A stretch of DNA of 64,000 bases from Acidovorax sp. Leaf78 (GTDB lineage: Bacteria; Pseudomonadota; Gammaproteobacteria; Burkholderiales; Burkholderiaceae_C): the NCBI RefSeq assembly GCF_001422735.1, contig NZ_LMLZ01000012.1:124001-188000 (forward strand), read 5' to 3'. Of the stretch, positions 38,539-46,806 are shown one piece after another (the stretch's first letter is position 1; every line of letters begins with the position of its first letter). The translations under genes and the position numbers were made by a program. The notes under the pieces were generated by a model. The model was not told the origin of the DNA. It was given only the letters and a program-made list of their open reading frames with translations, and searched no databases.

Positions 38539-39113
38539 AACTTTCTCCTTACTTCTACGACCTGCGTTCGGCCTACCAGGCCGAGCTGGATGATCTGGTG
38601 TCCGACTCCGAGGGCAAGGATGTGCTGCGTAAGCGCCTGGCCGAAAAGCGCAACGAAATCGCCTTTCTGGTGCAGATGATGGAACTGGCGCCCGAAATGG
38701 TCGCGGTGGCCTTTCACCAGGGCTTTCGGTTTGCCAAGCCCGCTGCCGTCGAGAACCTTCTGGGCCTGCCCCAGGACGAACTTCCCGACTGGCACAGCCT
38801 GACCCACGCCGTCACGCTGGAGCCCTGGGCGCAGAGCCTGGCCCAGACCGTGTTGCGCGAGCCGCAGGGCGCGCGCTTTCTGGCGGTGGCTGCGGGGCTG
38901 GAGTACACGCTGCTGCACGCCCGCTTGGCACCCGCCGCGCAGGCTGCAGAGGGTGATGGCGACGATGCGGAAGACGGCGAGGACGCGGCAGAGCACGACG
39001 ACGACTTCAACACCTTGAGTGCAGACGACGCGGCGGACCCGAAAAACAGCCGCGACCGGGACGAGGCCAGCTCCAACTGGCTGTCGGACGTCGGCTTTGA
39101 CCGGAAGGACTAG
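38535..39113 (+). CDS. Conserved-looking acidic-tailed protein, unknown function
   Basis: 192 residues from GTG 38535, coupled to the J-domain gene by a four-base overlap. The N-terminal 130 residues look helical and globular (SPYFYDLRSAYQAELDDLVS, NEIAFLVQMMELAPEMVAVA, HSLTHAVTLEPWAQSLAQTV). The tail is strongly acidic (GDGDDAEDGEDAAEHDDDF), then charged to the end. No signal peptide, no known motif. Its TAG stop is fused to a CCCCCTGAG repeat. Confidence 0.75.
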   Translation: MKLSPYFYDLRSAYQAELDDLVSDSEGKDVLRKRLAEKRNEIAFLVQMMELAPEMVAVAFHQGFRFAKPAAVENLLGLPQDELPDWHSLTHAVTLEPWAQSLAQTVLREPQGARFLAVAAGLEYTLLHARLAPAAQAAEGDGDDAEDGEDAAEHDDDFNTLSADDAADPKNSRDRDEASSNWLSDVGFDRKD

Positions 39114-39200
39114 CCCCCCTGAGGCGCTGCGCGCCTTCCCCCCCGAGGGGGGACGCCTCCGGTGGACCGGCTAAGCCGGATCCACGGTGGCGCTGGCGAT
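39114..39200 (+). repeat. CCCCCTGAG-family dispersed repeat, copy 3
   Basis: Begins right after a TAG stop, CCCCCCTGAGGCGCTGCGCG, then a C-run/G-run hairpin around CGAG. CGCCTCCGGTGGACCGGC and AAGCCGGATCCACGGTGGCG follow. It matches copy 2 behind sbcB. Confidence 0.85.
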
Positions 39201-39258
39201 GGCGGCACGCCAGTTTTTAGCGGTCTGCGCATGGCGCAGCGACAACCAAGGAGTACGC

Positions 39259-40023
39259 ATGAGCACCAGCAACAACACCCACCTGGCCCTGATCACCAAG
39301 ACCACCAGCCTGATTGCGGCGGGGGACATCGTGGGCGCAGAGTCGGCGCTGGCCGAGTTGGCCGACACCGATGGCGACGGCGCGCTGATGGTGGTGCTGG
39401 ACCAGCTCGCGCCCAAGGACATCCTGGCGGTGATGCGCGAGTACGACGACTCCAAGGCTTCGGTGGTCAACCTGCTGGTCACGCCCGAGCAGTTTGCGCG
39501 CGCGATGGTGCTTGAAAAGCAGTACAAAGACCTCACGCACACGCACCTGCGCAACATGGTCAATGCGGTGGTCTTCCGCGACGACGCGGACCCGGTGGCT
39601 TTCCTCACCGCCATCGGCGACCTGGAGGGCGGCGCCGAAGCGCTGGCCAACTACTTTGCCGAGAAGTGGAGCCGCCTGGAGGCCTTTGCCCGCACCGGCA
39701 CGTTCGACGCGGTGGAAGACTACGGCGTCACGCTGACCGACGATGAGCTGCTGGCGTCCGGCTATGTGCAGCCCCGCGTCGACCAGGACGAGGTCGCCGA
39801 CCGCGACTGGATGCAGATGGCTTGGCTGCTGCGCTACGAGTGCCGCGATCTGTTCATCGAAACCCTGCTGGTGCTGCGCGCCAAGGCCCGGGCGTTCGAT
39901 CTGGGTCTGGAAGAGGGCGACGAGCCGTCTGAAGAAGACGACGGCAAGTTCGAAACCAGCGAGACCGACCGCGGCAAAGCCACGCCGGCTGCCCGCGCCT
40001 CGGATGAAGAATCCGCTATCTAG
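39259..40023 (+). CDS. Conserved-looking soluble protein, unknown function
   Basis: 254 residues from ATG 39259, with AAGGAG at 39247-39252. An N-terminal helical part (LITKTTSLIAAGDIVGAESA) contains VVLDQLAPKDILAVMREYD. This opening resembles helical repeat or magnesium-transporter-N-type scaffolds only loosely. The middle has KWSRLEAFARTGTFDAVEDY. The tail is acidic and Ser/Thr-rich (EEGDEPSEEDDGKFETSE). No signal peptide or membrane segment. It belongs to the run after the J-domain gene. Confidence 0.72.
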   Translation: MSTSNNTHLALITKTTSLIAAGDIVGAESALAELADTDGDGALMVVLDQLAPKDILAVMREYDDSKASVVNLLVTPEQFARAMVLEKQYKDLTHTHLRNMVNAVVFRDDADPVAFLTAIGDLEGGAEALANYFAEKWSRLEAFARTGTFDAVEDYGVTLTDDELLASGYVQPRVDQDEVADRDWMQMAWLLRYECRDLFIETLLVLRAKARAFDLGLEEGDEPSEEDDGKFETSETDRGKATPAARASDEESAI

Positions 40024-40029
40024 ATGACA

Positions 40030-40081
40030 ACCCCCTGTGGCGGGGCGGCCCTTGCACGGCGGCCCTGGCTGGGGCCGCGCC
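40030..40081 (+). repeat. CCCCCTGAG-family repeat, short variant (copy 4)
   Basis: CCCCCTGTGGCGGGGCGGCC followed by CTTGCACGGCGGCCCTGGCT. It starts six bases after the TAG stop at 40021-40023. The GGGGCGGCCCTTGC block also occurs inside copy 1 at 9436-9449. Confidence 0.65.
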
Positions 40082-40125
40082 AGTTTCGTGACACCGCGAC
40101 GACGCGCAGCGCGATGGAAACCTGA

Positions 40126-41415
40126 ATGACATTGCCTCACACACCACCCACCGATTCGCCTGCCACACCCGGCGCGCTGCAACTGCACGATGCCCGCCCG
40201 TTCTTCGACAAGGCTCTGGCCTACGGTGTAGCGCACGGCATCATCGGCGCGGACCGGCTCGCAGCCATCCACACCGATGCCCCCAAAGGCATGGTGCAGA
40301 TCGCGCGCTACTTCGGCAGCGAGTTCCTGCGGCCCGAGCTGGAAAAGGCGCGGGACCGCATGGTCAACCTCGTGAGCCTGTACCTGCTGGACACCACCGG
40401 GGGCGATCTGCACGAGGCGGCTGTCTCGTTGCGTGACAACTCCTTCCTGTCGCGCTCCAAGGGTGGCTCCGACATGCTCAAGCGCCTGATTGCCATGCCC
40501 GAAAGCAGCAACTTCGGCATGGCAGGTTTTGCCGATGCCGAGACCCCGCTGCTGGCCGTGTGGTCGCTGCGCAGCCACGCCGACTACCGCGCCGAGCTCG
40601 CGCGCCGCACACAAATGGCCACCGCCATCGGCGCCGCCCGGTGGCTGGCGCAGCAGTACGAACTGGACGAAGACGAGCTGGAAGCCGCAGGCGCCGATGC
40701 CGAGGCGGTGATCCGCACGGGGCTGCTCATGCAGGCGCTCGCTCCCCGCGCCGTAGACCTGGGCGAATGGCCCAATGCGGTCGGTTTTGAAAAGATCGTC
40801 ACGGCCCTGCGCAAGAAGAAAGTGGCCGCGCCTGCCACGCTGCGCCTGCCAGCGGGCCTGCCCGCCGACCTGCGGGGCGCTGTAGAGGCGCAATGCGCCA
40901 CCGTGCTGTCCGACCTGCCCAAGCTGCTGGACGCCGCCACACCGCTGCGCAACCTGCTCCGGCCCACCGGCACCTTTCGGGCGCGGTACTTTCTGCTGGA
41001 CGACCCGCTGGCCGAGGTGGACGAGTACCACCGCAGCCTGGACGCGCTCGATGCCGACGAAGAGCCCCCGCAGCCTGCCAGCAAGACCTGGACGAAAACG
41101 GTGCAGGGCAACGACGACGAACACTCGCTGCTGACGCTGTTTTTGTGCCTGGCTGCGGGTGTGCCCAAGAAGACGCTGCTGACCGAGAAGACTGCCGCCA
41201 GCCTGGTGCGCAAGGTCCGCAAGTCCGGCTGGCAGCCGGCGCTGGCTGCGGACTTCATCGGCAGCCATGCCCCCGGCGTGCACCGGCAGGACTACAACAC
41301 GCTGTGGACCAGCTTTGTGCAAGACGCAGAGAAGACCTTGCTGAGCGACATGGACTACCAGATGCACGACGCCCTGGCGCTGCTGCGCCGGGAGTGCAAC
41401 GTGGTGGGCGACTGA
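40126..41415 (+). CDS. Large conserved-looking protein, unknown function
   Basis: 429 residues, soluble, not recognised. Features are an N-terminal helical domain with FFDKALAYGVAHGIIGADRL and HTDAPKGMVQIARYFGSEFL. SLYLLDTTGGDLHEAAVSLR and KGGSDMLKRLIAMPESSNFG follow. An acidic mid-segment (QYELDEDELEAAGADAEAVI) precedes a Leu-rich second half. GNDDEHSLLTLFLCLAAGVP and a basic turn lead to a C-terminal HDALALLRRE. Fourth gene of the J-domain run. Its size, absence of catalytic motifs and company suggest a scaffold or chaperone client, a guess. Confidence 0.72.
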   Translation: MTLPHTPPTDSPATPGALQLHDARPFFDKALAYGVAHGIIGADRLAAIHTDAPKGMVQIARYFGSEFLRPELEKARDRMVNLVSLYLLDTTGGDLHEAAVSLRDNSFLSRSKGGSDMLKRLIAMPESSNFGMAGFADAETPLLAVWSLRSHADYRAELARRTQMATAIGAARWLAQQYELDEDELEAAGADAEAVIRTGLLMQALAPRAVDLGEWPNAVGFEKIVTALRKKKVAAPATLRLPAGLPADLRGAVEAQCATVLSDLPKLLDAATPLRNLLRPTGTFRARYFLLDDPLAEVDEYHRSLDALDADEEPPQPASKTWTKTVQGNDDEHSLLTLFLCLAAGVPKKTLLTEKTAASLVRKVRKSGWQPALAADFIGSHAPGVHRQDYNTLWTSFVQDAEKTLLSDMDYQMHDALALLRRECNVVGD

Positions 41416-41784
41416 AGCCGCTGACGACACCGACGAGACTGACGTCGTAGCGCCCGGGTGCTGCGCCGGGTCGCGACGGCCGGTCTGGGCCGCCATGCAG
41501 CGGTGCCAAGCCATGGACCGCAGGTGGGCCAGCACGCACAGAACCTTCGGGTCAATGATGAAGATGCCGTCGGAGTCCACGCCACCATCCGGTGCGTCCC
41601 ACTGCCGGTCGCGTGCGCTGGTATCGAGTTAGAGCCACCTGCAGCAGCCCGGTGCGGCCTTGCGCAGACATCAAACCGCACTGCATGAATCGCATCGCAC
41701 AGACCGGCACCGCACACAGGGGCGAGCGACTTGCTTCACTGTCATCCGCATGAGGTCATGCTCGGTTAACATGAGGCCGCTTTC
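41416..41784. other. 369-bp gap with a possible gene remnant
   Basis: No intact gene. On the minus strand, from about 41640 to 41460, a frame reads DRQWDAPDGGVDSDGIFIID then PKVLCVLAHLRSMAWHRCMA. It is protein-like but has no start of its own after a TAA. It may be a decayed gene piece. The promoter of the diguanylate cyclase gene should also be here. Confidence 0.35.
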
Positions 41785-43077
41785 ATGCCCTGCAGCGTGC
41801 GCTCTCGGATGATCGATCTGTCTGAGACGCCGAGCCTGCAGGGGAGACCAAGCCCGTGCCCGCGGCCCACCCGCCCCAGTTTTCTGCCCAGCTTCTTCGC
41901 GTACGTGCACAGTCCCACCCTCGTCATTCTGGCGGCCCTGCTGGCTGCGCTGGTTACCTCCGTGCTCTACGCCGTGTGGTACTTCCACCGCAACATTCCT
42001 GGCCTGCGCCTGTGGGTGCTGTCGTTTCTGGGGGCCACGGTGTTCAGCACCACACTGCTGCTGCGCACCTTCATGCCCGAGGTGGTGTCGGTGCTGCTGG
42101 CGCAGGGCGCCATCGCACTGGCCTCGTACACCTGCCTGATGGGCAGCCGTGCCTATGTCGGCCGCAGTCCCCTGGGGCATGGCGCCGCCGCGGTTGGCAT
42201 GGTGTTGCTGCTGGCGCTGTCGGCGTACTTCACGGTGGTGCACCCGCAGCCGGGGGCGCGGTTTGCGCTGGCGGGTCTTTTTTCGGGGCCCTGTTTTTTG
42301 CTCACGGCGCGCACGCTCGCGCGCGGCGGGTTTCGCAATGTGCCGGTGCGCTACCTGGTGGGGATGGCGATTGGCGCGCACGGGCTGTTCGTGCTGGTGC
42401 GGCCCGCGCTGTTCAAGCTGTCGGCGCCGCTCACAGGCTTTCAGTGGAACGACGAACTGCTCGAGGTGCTGTCCCAGTTCGTGGTGCTGGAGGCCACGCT
42501 GGCGCTGGTGCTGATCGGCTTTGGCGTGCTGATGCTCACGCACGAGTTCACCACGCGGGAGTTGCGCCACCTGGCCGAGGTCGACCCGCTGACCAGCGTG
42601 TTCAACCGCCGCGCGTTCCTCACGCTGCTGGACAAGGCCATCAGCAACGCGCAGCGCATGCAGAGGCCGCTGCCGGTGCTGGTGATGGACCTGGACCATT
42701 TCAAGCGCATCAACGACACCTGGGGCCACCACTGCGGCGACGATGTGCTGCGGCACTTCGTGCAGGTAGCGGGCCGCTGCCTGCGCAAGGAAGACGTGAT
42801 GGGGCGGCTGGGCGGCGAGGAGTTTGCGATCTTCTTGCCCAACGCCGATGGCCCCGGCGCGGCGGCGGTGGCTGAGCGCTTGCGCGCGACGGTCGAGTCC
42901 CAACTGGTAGAGGGCCTGGGGCCGCAGGGCCGCAACGGCCCGCCGCTCACGGTGAGCGTTGGCGTGGCGCTGTTTGCGGTGGCGGACACTGGCGAGGCCG
43001 TGCTGCAGCGTGCAGATGAGGCCATGTACTTGGCCAAGCAGCGCGGCCGCAACCGCGTGGAGATGCCGGAGCGCTAG
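41785..43077 (+). CDS. Diguanylate cyclase, membrane-bound
   Basis: 430-residue enzyme making cyclic di-GMP from GTP. About six or seven hydrophobic helices occupy residues 40-260 (LVILAALLAALVTSVLYAVW is one). They form an uncharacterised 7TM-like sensor. The GGDEF domain spans about 270-430: DPLTSVFNRRAF, DLDHFKRINDTWGHHCGDDV. The active-site GGEEF is at 343-347. RKED at 334-337 sits five residues before it and fits the RxxD product-inhibition site. No EAL domain. The start may alternatively be the ATG at 41809. Confidence 0.93.
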   Translation: MPCSVRSRMIDLSETPSLQGRPSPCPRPTRPSFLPSFFAYVHSPTLVILAALLAALVTSVLYAVWYFHRNIPGLRLWVLSFLGATVFSTTLLLRTFMPEVVSVLLAQGAIALASYTCLMGSRAYVGRSPLGHGAAAVGMVLLLALSAYFTVVHPQPGARFALAGLFSGPCFLLTARTLARGGFRNVPVRYLVGMAIGAHGLFVLVRPALFKLSAPLTGFQWNDELLEVLSQFVVLEATLALVLIGFGVLMLTHEFTTRELRHLAEVDPLTSVFNRRAFLTLLDKAISNAQRMQRPLPVLVMDLDHFKRINDTWGHHCGDDVLRHFVQVAGRCLRKEDVMGRLGGEEFAIFLPNADGPGAAAVAERLRATVESQLVEGLGPQGRNGPPLTVSVGVALFAVADTGEAVLQRADEAMYLAKQRGRNRVEMPER

Positions 43078-43101
43078 CACCCGCGGCAGCGACGTTGTCG
43101 C

Positions 43102-43137
43102 CCCGATGTGCCCGATGTGCCCGGTGTGCCCGATGTG
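43102..43137 (+). repeat. 9-bp tandem repeat, four copies
   Basis: CCCGATGTG repeats at 43102, 43111, 43120 (with GGTGTG) and 43129. It lies 25 bp behind the diguanylate cyclase stop, outside any accepted gene. Confidence 0.9.
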
Positions 43138-43287
43138 CGCGCGGCCGCCACAGGCCTTGGGGGCGGAGAAAAGGCACTTCGCCCCTCCAGAACACGCGGT
43201 TGTGTCGCCTGCCCGACCTTGCTGCGTGGCAGGCGGGCGATGGCCGGTCGCACAATGGCAGTCTCCCCATTCCTCCCCAGAACCCCG

Positions 43288-43950
43288 ATGAGCGAGCAGA
43301 CAGGCACGGCACGAACATCACATGGCGGCGCGGCCCCTTCACACCCGCTGGCAACCCCTCCGGGCGATGTGGCACGGTCGCCGTCCGCATCCCGCCGCCG
43401 GGCGCTGACGCTGGGCGCAGGCATGGCAACGCTGGGCGTGGCAGTCGGGGCGGGCTACTTGCTGTACCAGCCCAGCCATGACCGGCAACTGGTCTACGCC
43501 CGCATCAGCGACGCCATGAAAGAAGTAGACCGCCTGCACGCCGCGTCTGTCCAGCCGCTGGAGCCAGCCACCGCGTGGACCTGGTCGCAGACGCTGGAGC
43601 ACTGCGCGCAGAGCATCGAGTTTTCGTTGGCGGGATTTCCCGAGCCGAAGTCGGCGGTGTTCCAGCGCACGGCCGGGACCACCGCATTCAGCCTGTTTGC
43701 CTGGCGCGGCCGCATGAGCCATGACCTGGCAGAGCCCATCCCGGGTGCGCCGGCGCTGACTGCGCCCATAGCGGATGCATCAGCCGCCCTGGCCCGACTG
43801 AAGGCCGCCGTGACAGCGTTTGAACTGCACCCAGGCCCGCTGCATCCGCATTTTGCCTATGGCGTGCTCAGCCGTGCGCAGTACGAGCAAGCCCACGCCA
43901 TGCACTTGGCCAACCATCTGTCTGCGTTTGACGCGCGCATTTCTCGTTGA
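43288..43950 (+). CDS. DUF1569 family protein with twin-arginine-like signal
   Basis: 220 residues. The N-terminus has SRRRALTLGAG followed by a hydrophobic stretch (MATLGVAVGAGYLLY), a plausible Tat signal or anchor. The remainder fits DUF1569, a DinB-like four-helix fold: WTWSQTLEHCAQSIEF near 95 and HPHFAYGVLSRAQYEQAHAM then HLANHLSAFDARI at the end. The spaced His residues could bind a metal. ATG 43288 is preferred; the frame upstream runs through the 9-bp repeat and is not protein-like. Confidence 0.8.
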   Translation: MSEQTGTARTSHGGAAPSHPLATPPGDVARSPSASRRRALTLGAGMATLGVAVGAGYLLYQPSHDRQLVYARISDAMKEVDRLHAASVQPLEPATAWTWSQTLEHCAQSIEFSLAGFPEPKSAVFQRTAGTTAFSLFAWRGRMSHDLAEPIPGAPALTAPIADASAALARLKAAVTAFELHPGPLHPHFAYGVLSRAQYEQAHAMHLANHLSAFDARISR

Positions 43951-44131
43951 GCGACTGACCGGTTTGGCAGACAGCTTGGATGGATGAAGCAACCTGGAAC
44001 GTGCACCAAAAACCTCGGTGGGGCAGGCAGGCTGCCCACCCTTGCGGCCATCGCTCATTCGATGAAAGTATCAGCGACCCAGCCAACTGTCCTGCATAGC
44101 GAATTACGAACAATGGTTTTTGCTCAGGCTG

Positions 44132-45535
44132 TCACTCGCTGTCAAAATATCCCGCGGGCAATGCCGGTGCGGTACTCGGAATCTCAATAAGCTGCGTATT
44201 GAGCCATGCTTGAGGCGCAGGATTGGATGGATTTTTTGCATAGGCTCCTACATAAGGGGCCATTCGAGTGGTTTGGTAGACAGTGGGCGTCCATCCAGCC
44301 GGTGCCAGAAACAACGTTGTGCCTCTTTTTTCACTGTATGGACATGCACCGTACGTTGATATGTTCCACAACGTTTGCGTGTAGGTTTCATAGTCCGCAG
44401 TGTGACGCTTTGAGCCGATCGAGTACGGCCAGCCTTCAAGTTGGAAAAAGCTGTTGTAGTCCCCTGGGCGCGCCAGCGGATTGTTAATCGTTCGTCCCGT
44501 TAAAAACGAGAGAATAAGACCACAGTCTGGTGGGGAAAAATCGCTGGATATATTCAGGTAGTATGTTCCCGTCACGTTGACCAAGCTCGTATAGTGTGAA
44601 TTACCAATGTCGTGCTTTGTTGTCAAAGCGCTCGACTTCAGCATCTCATCCATGGGCGTGACACTACCGCTCGACGATGGCAGATCATCTTTTGCGCAGA
44701 TTGCCACGAAGTGGCCACCGCCCAGTAAAAGTGTCAAAAAACACGTGACGGTGTCTGAATTCCAGGAACTTCCAGCATCGATGAATGGCATCGGCATATA
44801 ACCGCTGAGCAAGTAGGAAATGGGCTCGGCATTTCCGCTTGATGCCATTGTGGGAAGCCAGAGGGTGAGTGGCCCGCTTGGACTTGCGGTCACAATATAG
44901 TTTTTAAGAAAATCGAGAAGAGCGATGTCGTCGCTGTTGCAGATGCCGGTTTCCGTGCCTTGCCATTGATCCAGAAAAACCGCTACAGCCCCAGCCAGCT
45001 GCCCGCCGGTGAAGTCTGCGGGCATGACATAGCCGCTCTTGCAAGGCTCACTCGGTGTTGCTGAAATCTGAGATGCAGATCGAATGTTGGGCCCGAACAT
45101 GCTGTTGGAGAAGTCTTGGCCATTTTCAAACGGTGGATTTGCCAGCGCACCCAGCGGTACTACGCAGCCGCCGTCTTTGCCAGAAGGTATGCTGTTATAT
45201 ACGTTCAGATGAGGTGTAATCGATGTGCCATGGTAGCCAGGAGCATCGAATTCGCCGATCACTCCCATTGGCAAGTTGAGGGCAATATTCGCAGGTCCGC
45301 CCTCAGGATTGACGGAGTAATTTATGCTCAATACATAGCCTTCAGCGACAAGCTGAAAGCTGCCTGCGCAGCCAGCCATCCCATTCGCGGTGATGTTTAT
45401 CGTCCCGTTAGATGCTACAGCCGGAGTGGATGGGGTGGGGGGAGATCCAATTATAGATGTCGGGCTGTTAAATGTGAGCGATACCGACAGTCGATTGACG
45501 ATCAATAAGTTGATGCTCGTTTCCGTAGAAGGCAT
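44132..45535 (-). CDS. Large orphan protein of the AT-rich patch
   Basis: 467 residues with ATG 45535, chosen because GGAG lies six bases before it; an ATG two codons upstream has no room for a ribosome site. No signal peptide or membrane helix is apparent. Residues 5-105 look like a beta-sandwich (INLLIVNRLSVSLTFNSP, NGTINITANGMAGCAGSFQL, LSINYSVNPEGGPANIALNL). This is faintly like aegerolysin or ET79-type toxin domains; that is a resemblance in pattern only. The rest is Ser/Thr/Pro/Gly-rich with scattered Trp, Tyr and Cys (GTYYLNISSDFSPPDCGLIL, GWPYSIGSKRHTADYETYTQ). Unknown function. Codon use is AT-richer than its neighbours, suggesting transfer. Confidence 0.75.
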   Translation of the reverse strand: MPSTETSINLLIVNRLSVSLTFNSPTSIIGSPPTPSTPAVASNGTINITANGMAGCAGSFQLVAEGYVLSINYSVNPEGGPANIALNLPMGVIGEFDAPGYHGTSITPHLNVYNSIPSGKDGGCVVPLGALANPPFENGQDFSNSMFGPNIRSASQISATPSEPCKSGYVMPADFTGGQLAGAVAVFLDQWQGTETGICNSDDIALLDFLKNYIVTASPSGPLTLWLPTMASSGNAEPISYLLSGYMPMPFIDAGSSWNSDTVTCFLTLLLGGGHFVAICAKDDLPSSSGSVTPMDEMLKSSALTTKHDIGNSHYTSLVNVTGTYYLNISSDFSPPDCGLILSFLTGRTINNPLARPGDYNSFFQLEGWPYSIGSKRHTADYETYTQTLWNISTYGACPYSEKRGTTLFLAPAGWTPTVYQTTRMAPYVGAYAKNPSNPAPQAWLNTQLIEIPSTAPALPAGYFDSE

Positions 45536-45579
45536 GTACATCTCCGAAATGATTGAATTCCCCCACTCGCAAACTAAAT

Positions 45580-45879
45580 CTACGCTTGATTCAGCGTAAC
45601 GCTGAAGTTGGAAGTTGCGTTCCGAGGATTGGCTATATAGTAATTTTTCCCTGTGGTGAGCTTTCCACCAGGGACGACGGTTCCATTCGTCGCGTCTTTG
45701 ACTGGCGTCGGGTCTTCCTTGAGTGAAATGTCTTGTTTGATATCAAACACGATGCCGGAGGGCAGTGACAAGGTAATGGGTCCACCATCATCGCTAATGA
45801 GCGTGAAGTTCGGTCCGGACCGATGGGATTGGCCGGATTCGGGTTTTGGCAGCGAGGTTCCTGCGGCAATAACAGTCAT
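45580..45879 (-). CDS. Small orphan beta-rich protein of the AT-rich patch
   Basis: 99 residues from ATG 45879, with AAGGAAT in good spacing upstream. No Cys, no signal peptide, no recognised family. The sequence alternates polar and hydrophobic residues as in a beta-sandwich (PNFTLISDDGGPITLSLPSG, KLTTGKNYYIANPRNATSNF, SVTLNQA at the end). It lies 44 bp before the 467-residue gene on the same strand, so the two are probably one operon. Confidence 0.72.
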   Translation of the reverse strand: MTVIAAGTSLPKPESGQSHRSGPNFTLISDDGGPITLSLPSGIVFDIKQDISLKEDPTPVKDATNGTVVPGGKLTTGKNYYIANPRNATSNFSVTLNQA

Positions 45880-46128
45880 TTTGAATTCCTTCGATTTGTG
45901 AAATTTAACAATAAAAATCGGCGGCTTGTTTTACAGTTGCCGATCGCTTCAATTGAGCATTGCTCAGTGCGTAGCTTTAATTCATCGCCCATTCGCGAAA
46001 CAGGCCATTACATTCATAGAATCCGAGGAGGTATTTGATTGATAGAGTGCTCGGTATTCAATGTAATAAATATGAATTTTTGATGGGCCAATTTGTTTTA
46101 TTTCTTCAGGCCTATCAAATTTTATAGA

Positions 46129-46515
46129 TCAGCAAGCGCCGAAGAGCGTGATATTGGCGATGACGCTACCGTTCAGGTAGATCGTGGCCTTCAAGCCGGT
46201 GGGAATGAAGCTGCCGCAGGTTTGTGCGCACACCTTGATCTGACCGCCCACTGGAATATGCACTGGGGAGGTCACGCAGTAATTGCCATAGATCGGAATG
46301 GTGAAGCAGATCTTGTTGGTGGACGCGTTGTAACTTGCGCCAACGCAGACGGAAAGCTTCAGCGCATGGACGCCTTCCAGCTGCGCAGCTACGCCAGCAT
46401 TGGTCTGCAAGGCCTGTGCGTGGCTGTTGCCTTCGGCGAAACCGGCTTCCGCAAAGTTGGGCACTTGGGCAGAGTTGTCATTGGCACTGTTTTGGTTGCA
46501 ATTGCAGTCAGACAT
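46129..46515 (-). CDS. Cysteine-rich small orphan protein of the AT-rich patch
   Basis: 128 residues from ATG 46515, preceded by AAGGAAAAACC. Eight cysteines: C4, C6, C57, C70, C80, C96, C100 and the very last residue C128. The first 50 residues (SDCNCNQNSANDNSAQ, then an Ala/Asn/Gln-rich part) look flexible and leader-like. Residues 53-128 look like a compact beta domain (ICFTIPIYGNYCVTSPVHIP, TGLKATIYLNGSVIANITLF). No classical signal peptide. The even Cys count suits disulphides or metal binding. Function unknown. Confidence 0.75.
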   Translation of the reverse strand: MSDCNCNQNSANDNSAQVPNFAEAGFAEGNSHAQALQTNAGVAAQLEGVHALKLSVCVGASYNASTNKICFTIPIYGNYCVTSPVHIPVGGQIKVCAQTCGSFIPTGLKATIYLNGSVIANITLFGAC

Positions 46516-46806
46516 GGTTTTTCCTTGGAAATGGGATTTTCTGAAAGTAATGCCGGCGTCGGAAGTGACTGGGTCCAGCGTTTTCTCATGATGCTTTTGA
46601 TTAATTTTAAATATCGATTTAATAATATTTAAAATGTTTTCTTTTTTTCGCTTCATGAGTGAAAGAATTCTCTGTCTTGCGTCGCCTTATTGCCCTTAAG
46701 GGAAGCTGGCAAAAACTTAATAGTTCTGAAAAAGTTCTTGGTGTAGAGTCCGCCGGGCCACCTGGGGGGTGCATTGCACAGGTGATGAGAAACAGAGGCC
46801 AAGACC

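Noticed and set aside
43108-43287. Longer start for the DUF1569 gene
   Set aside because: The region runs through the 9-bp repeat and gives Pro/Gly/Arg-rich, non-conserved-looking sequence; ATG 43288 precedes a sensible Tat-like signal.
46516-46656. Longer start for the Cys-rich protein at 46656
   Set aside because: The ATG at 46515 has AAGGAAA at correct spacing, and the extra 47 residues are Lys/Ile-rich spacer translation.
44132-46656. Prophage or transposon
   Set aside because: No integrase, transposase, terminase, portal or terminal inverted repeats are present.
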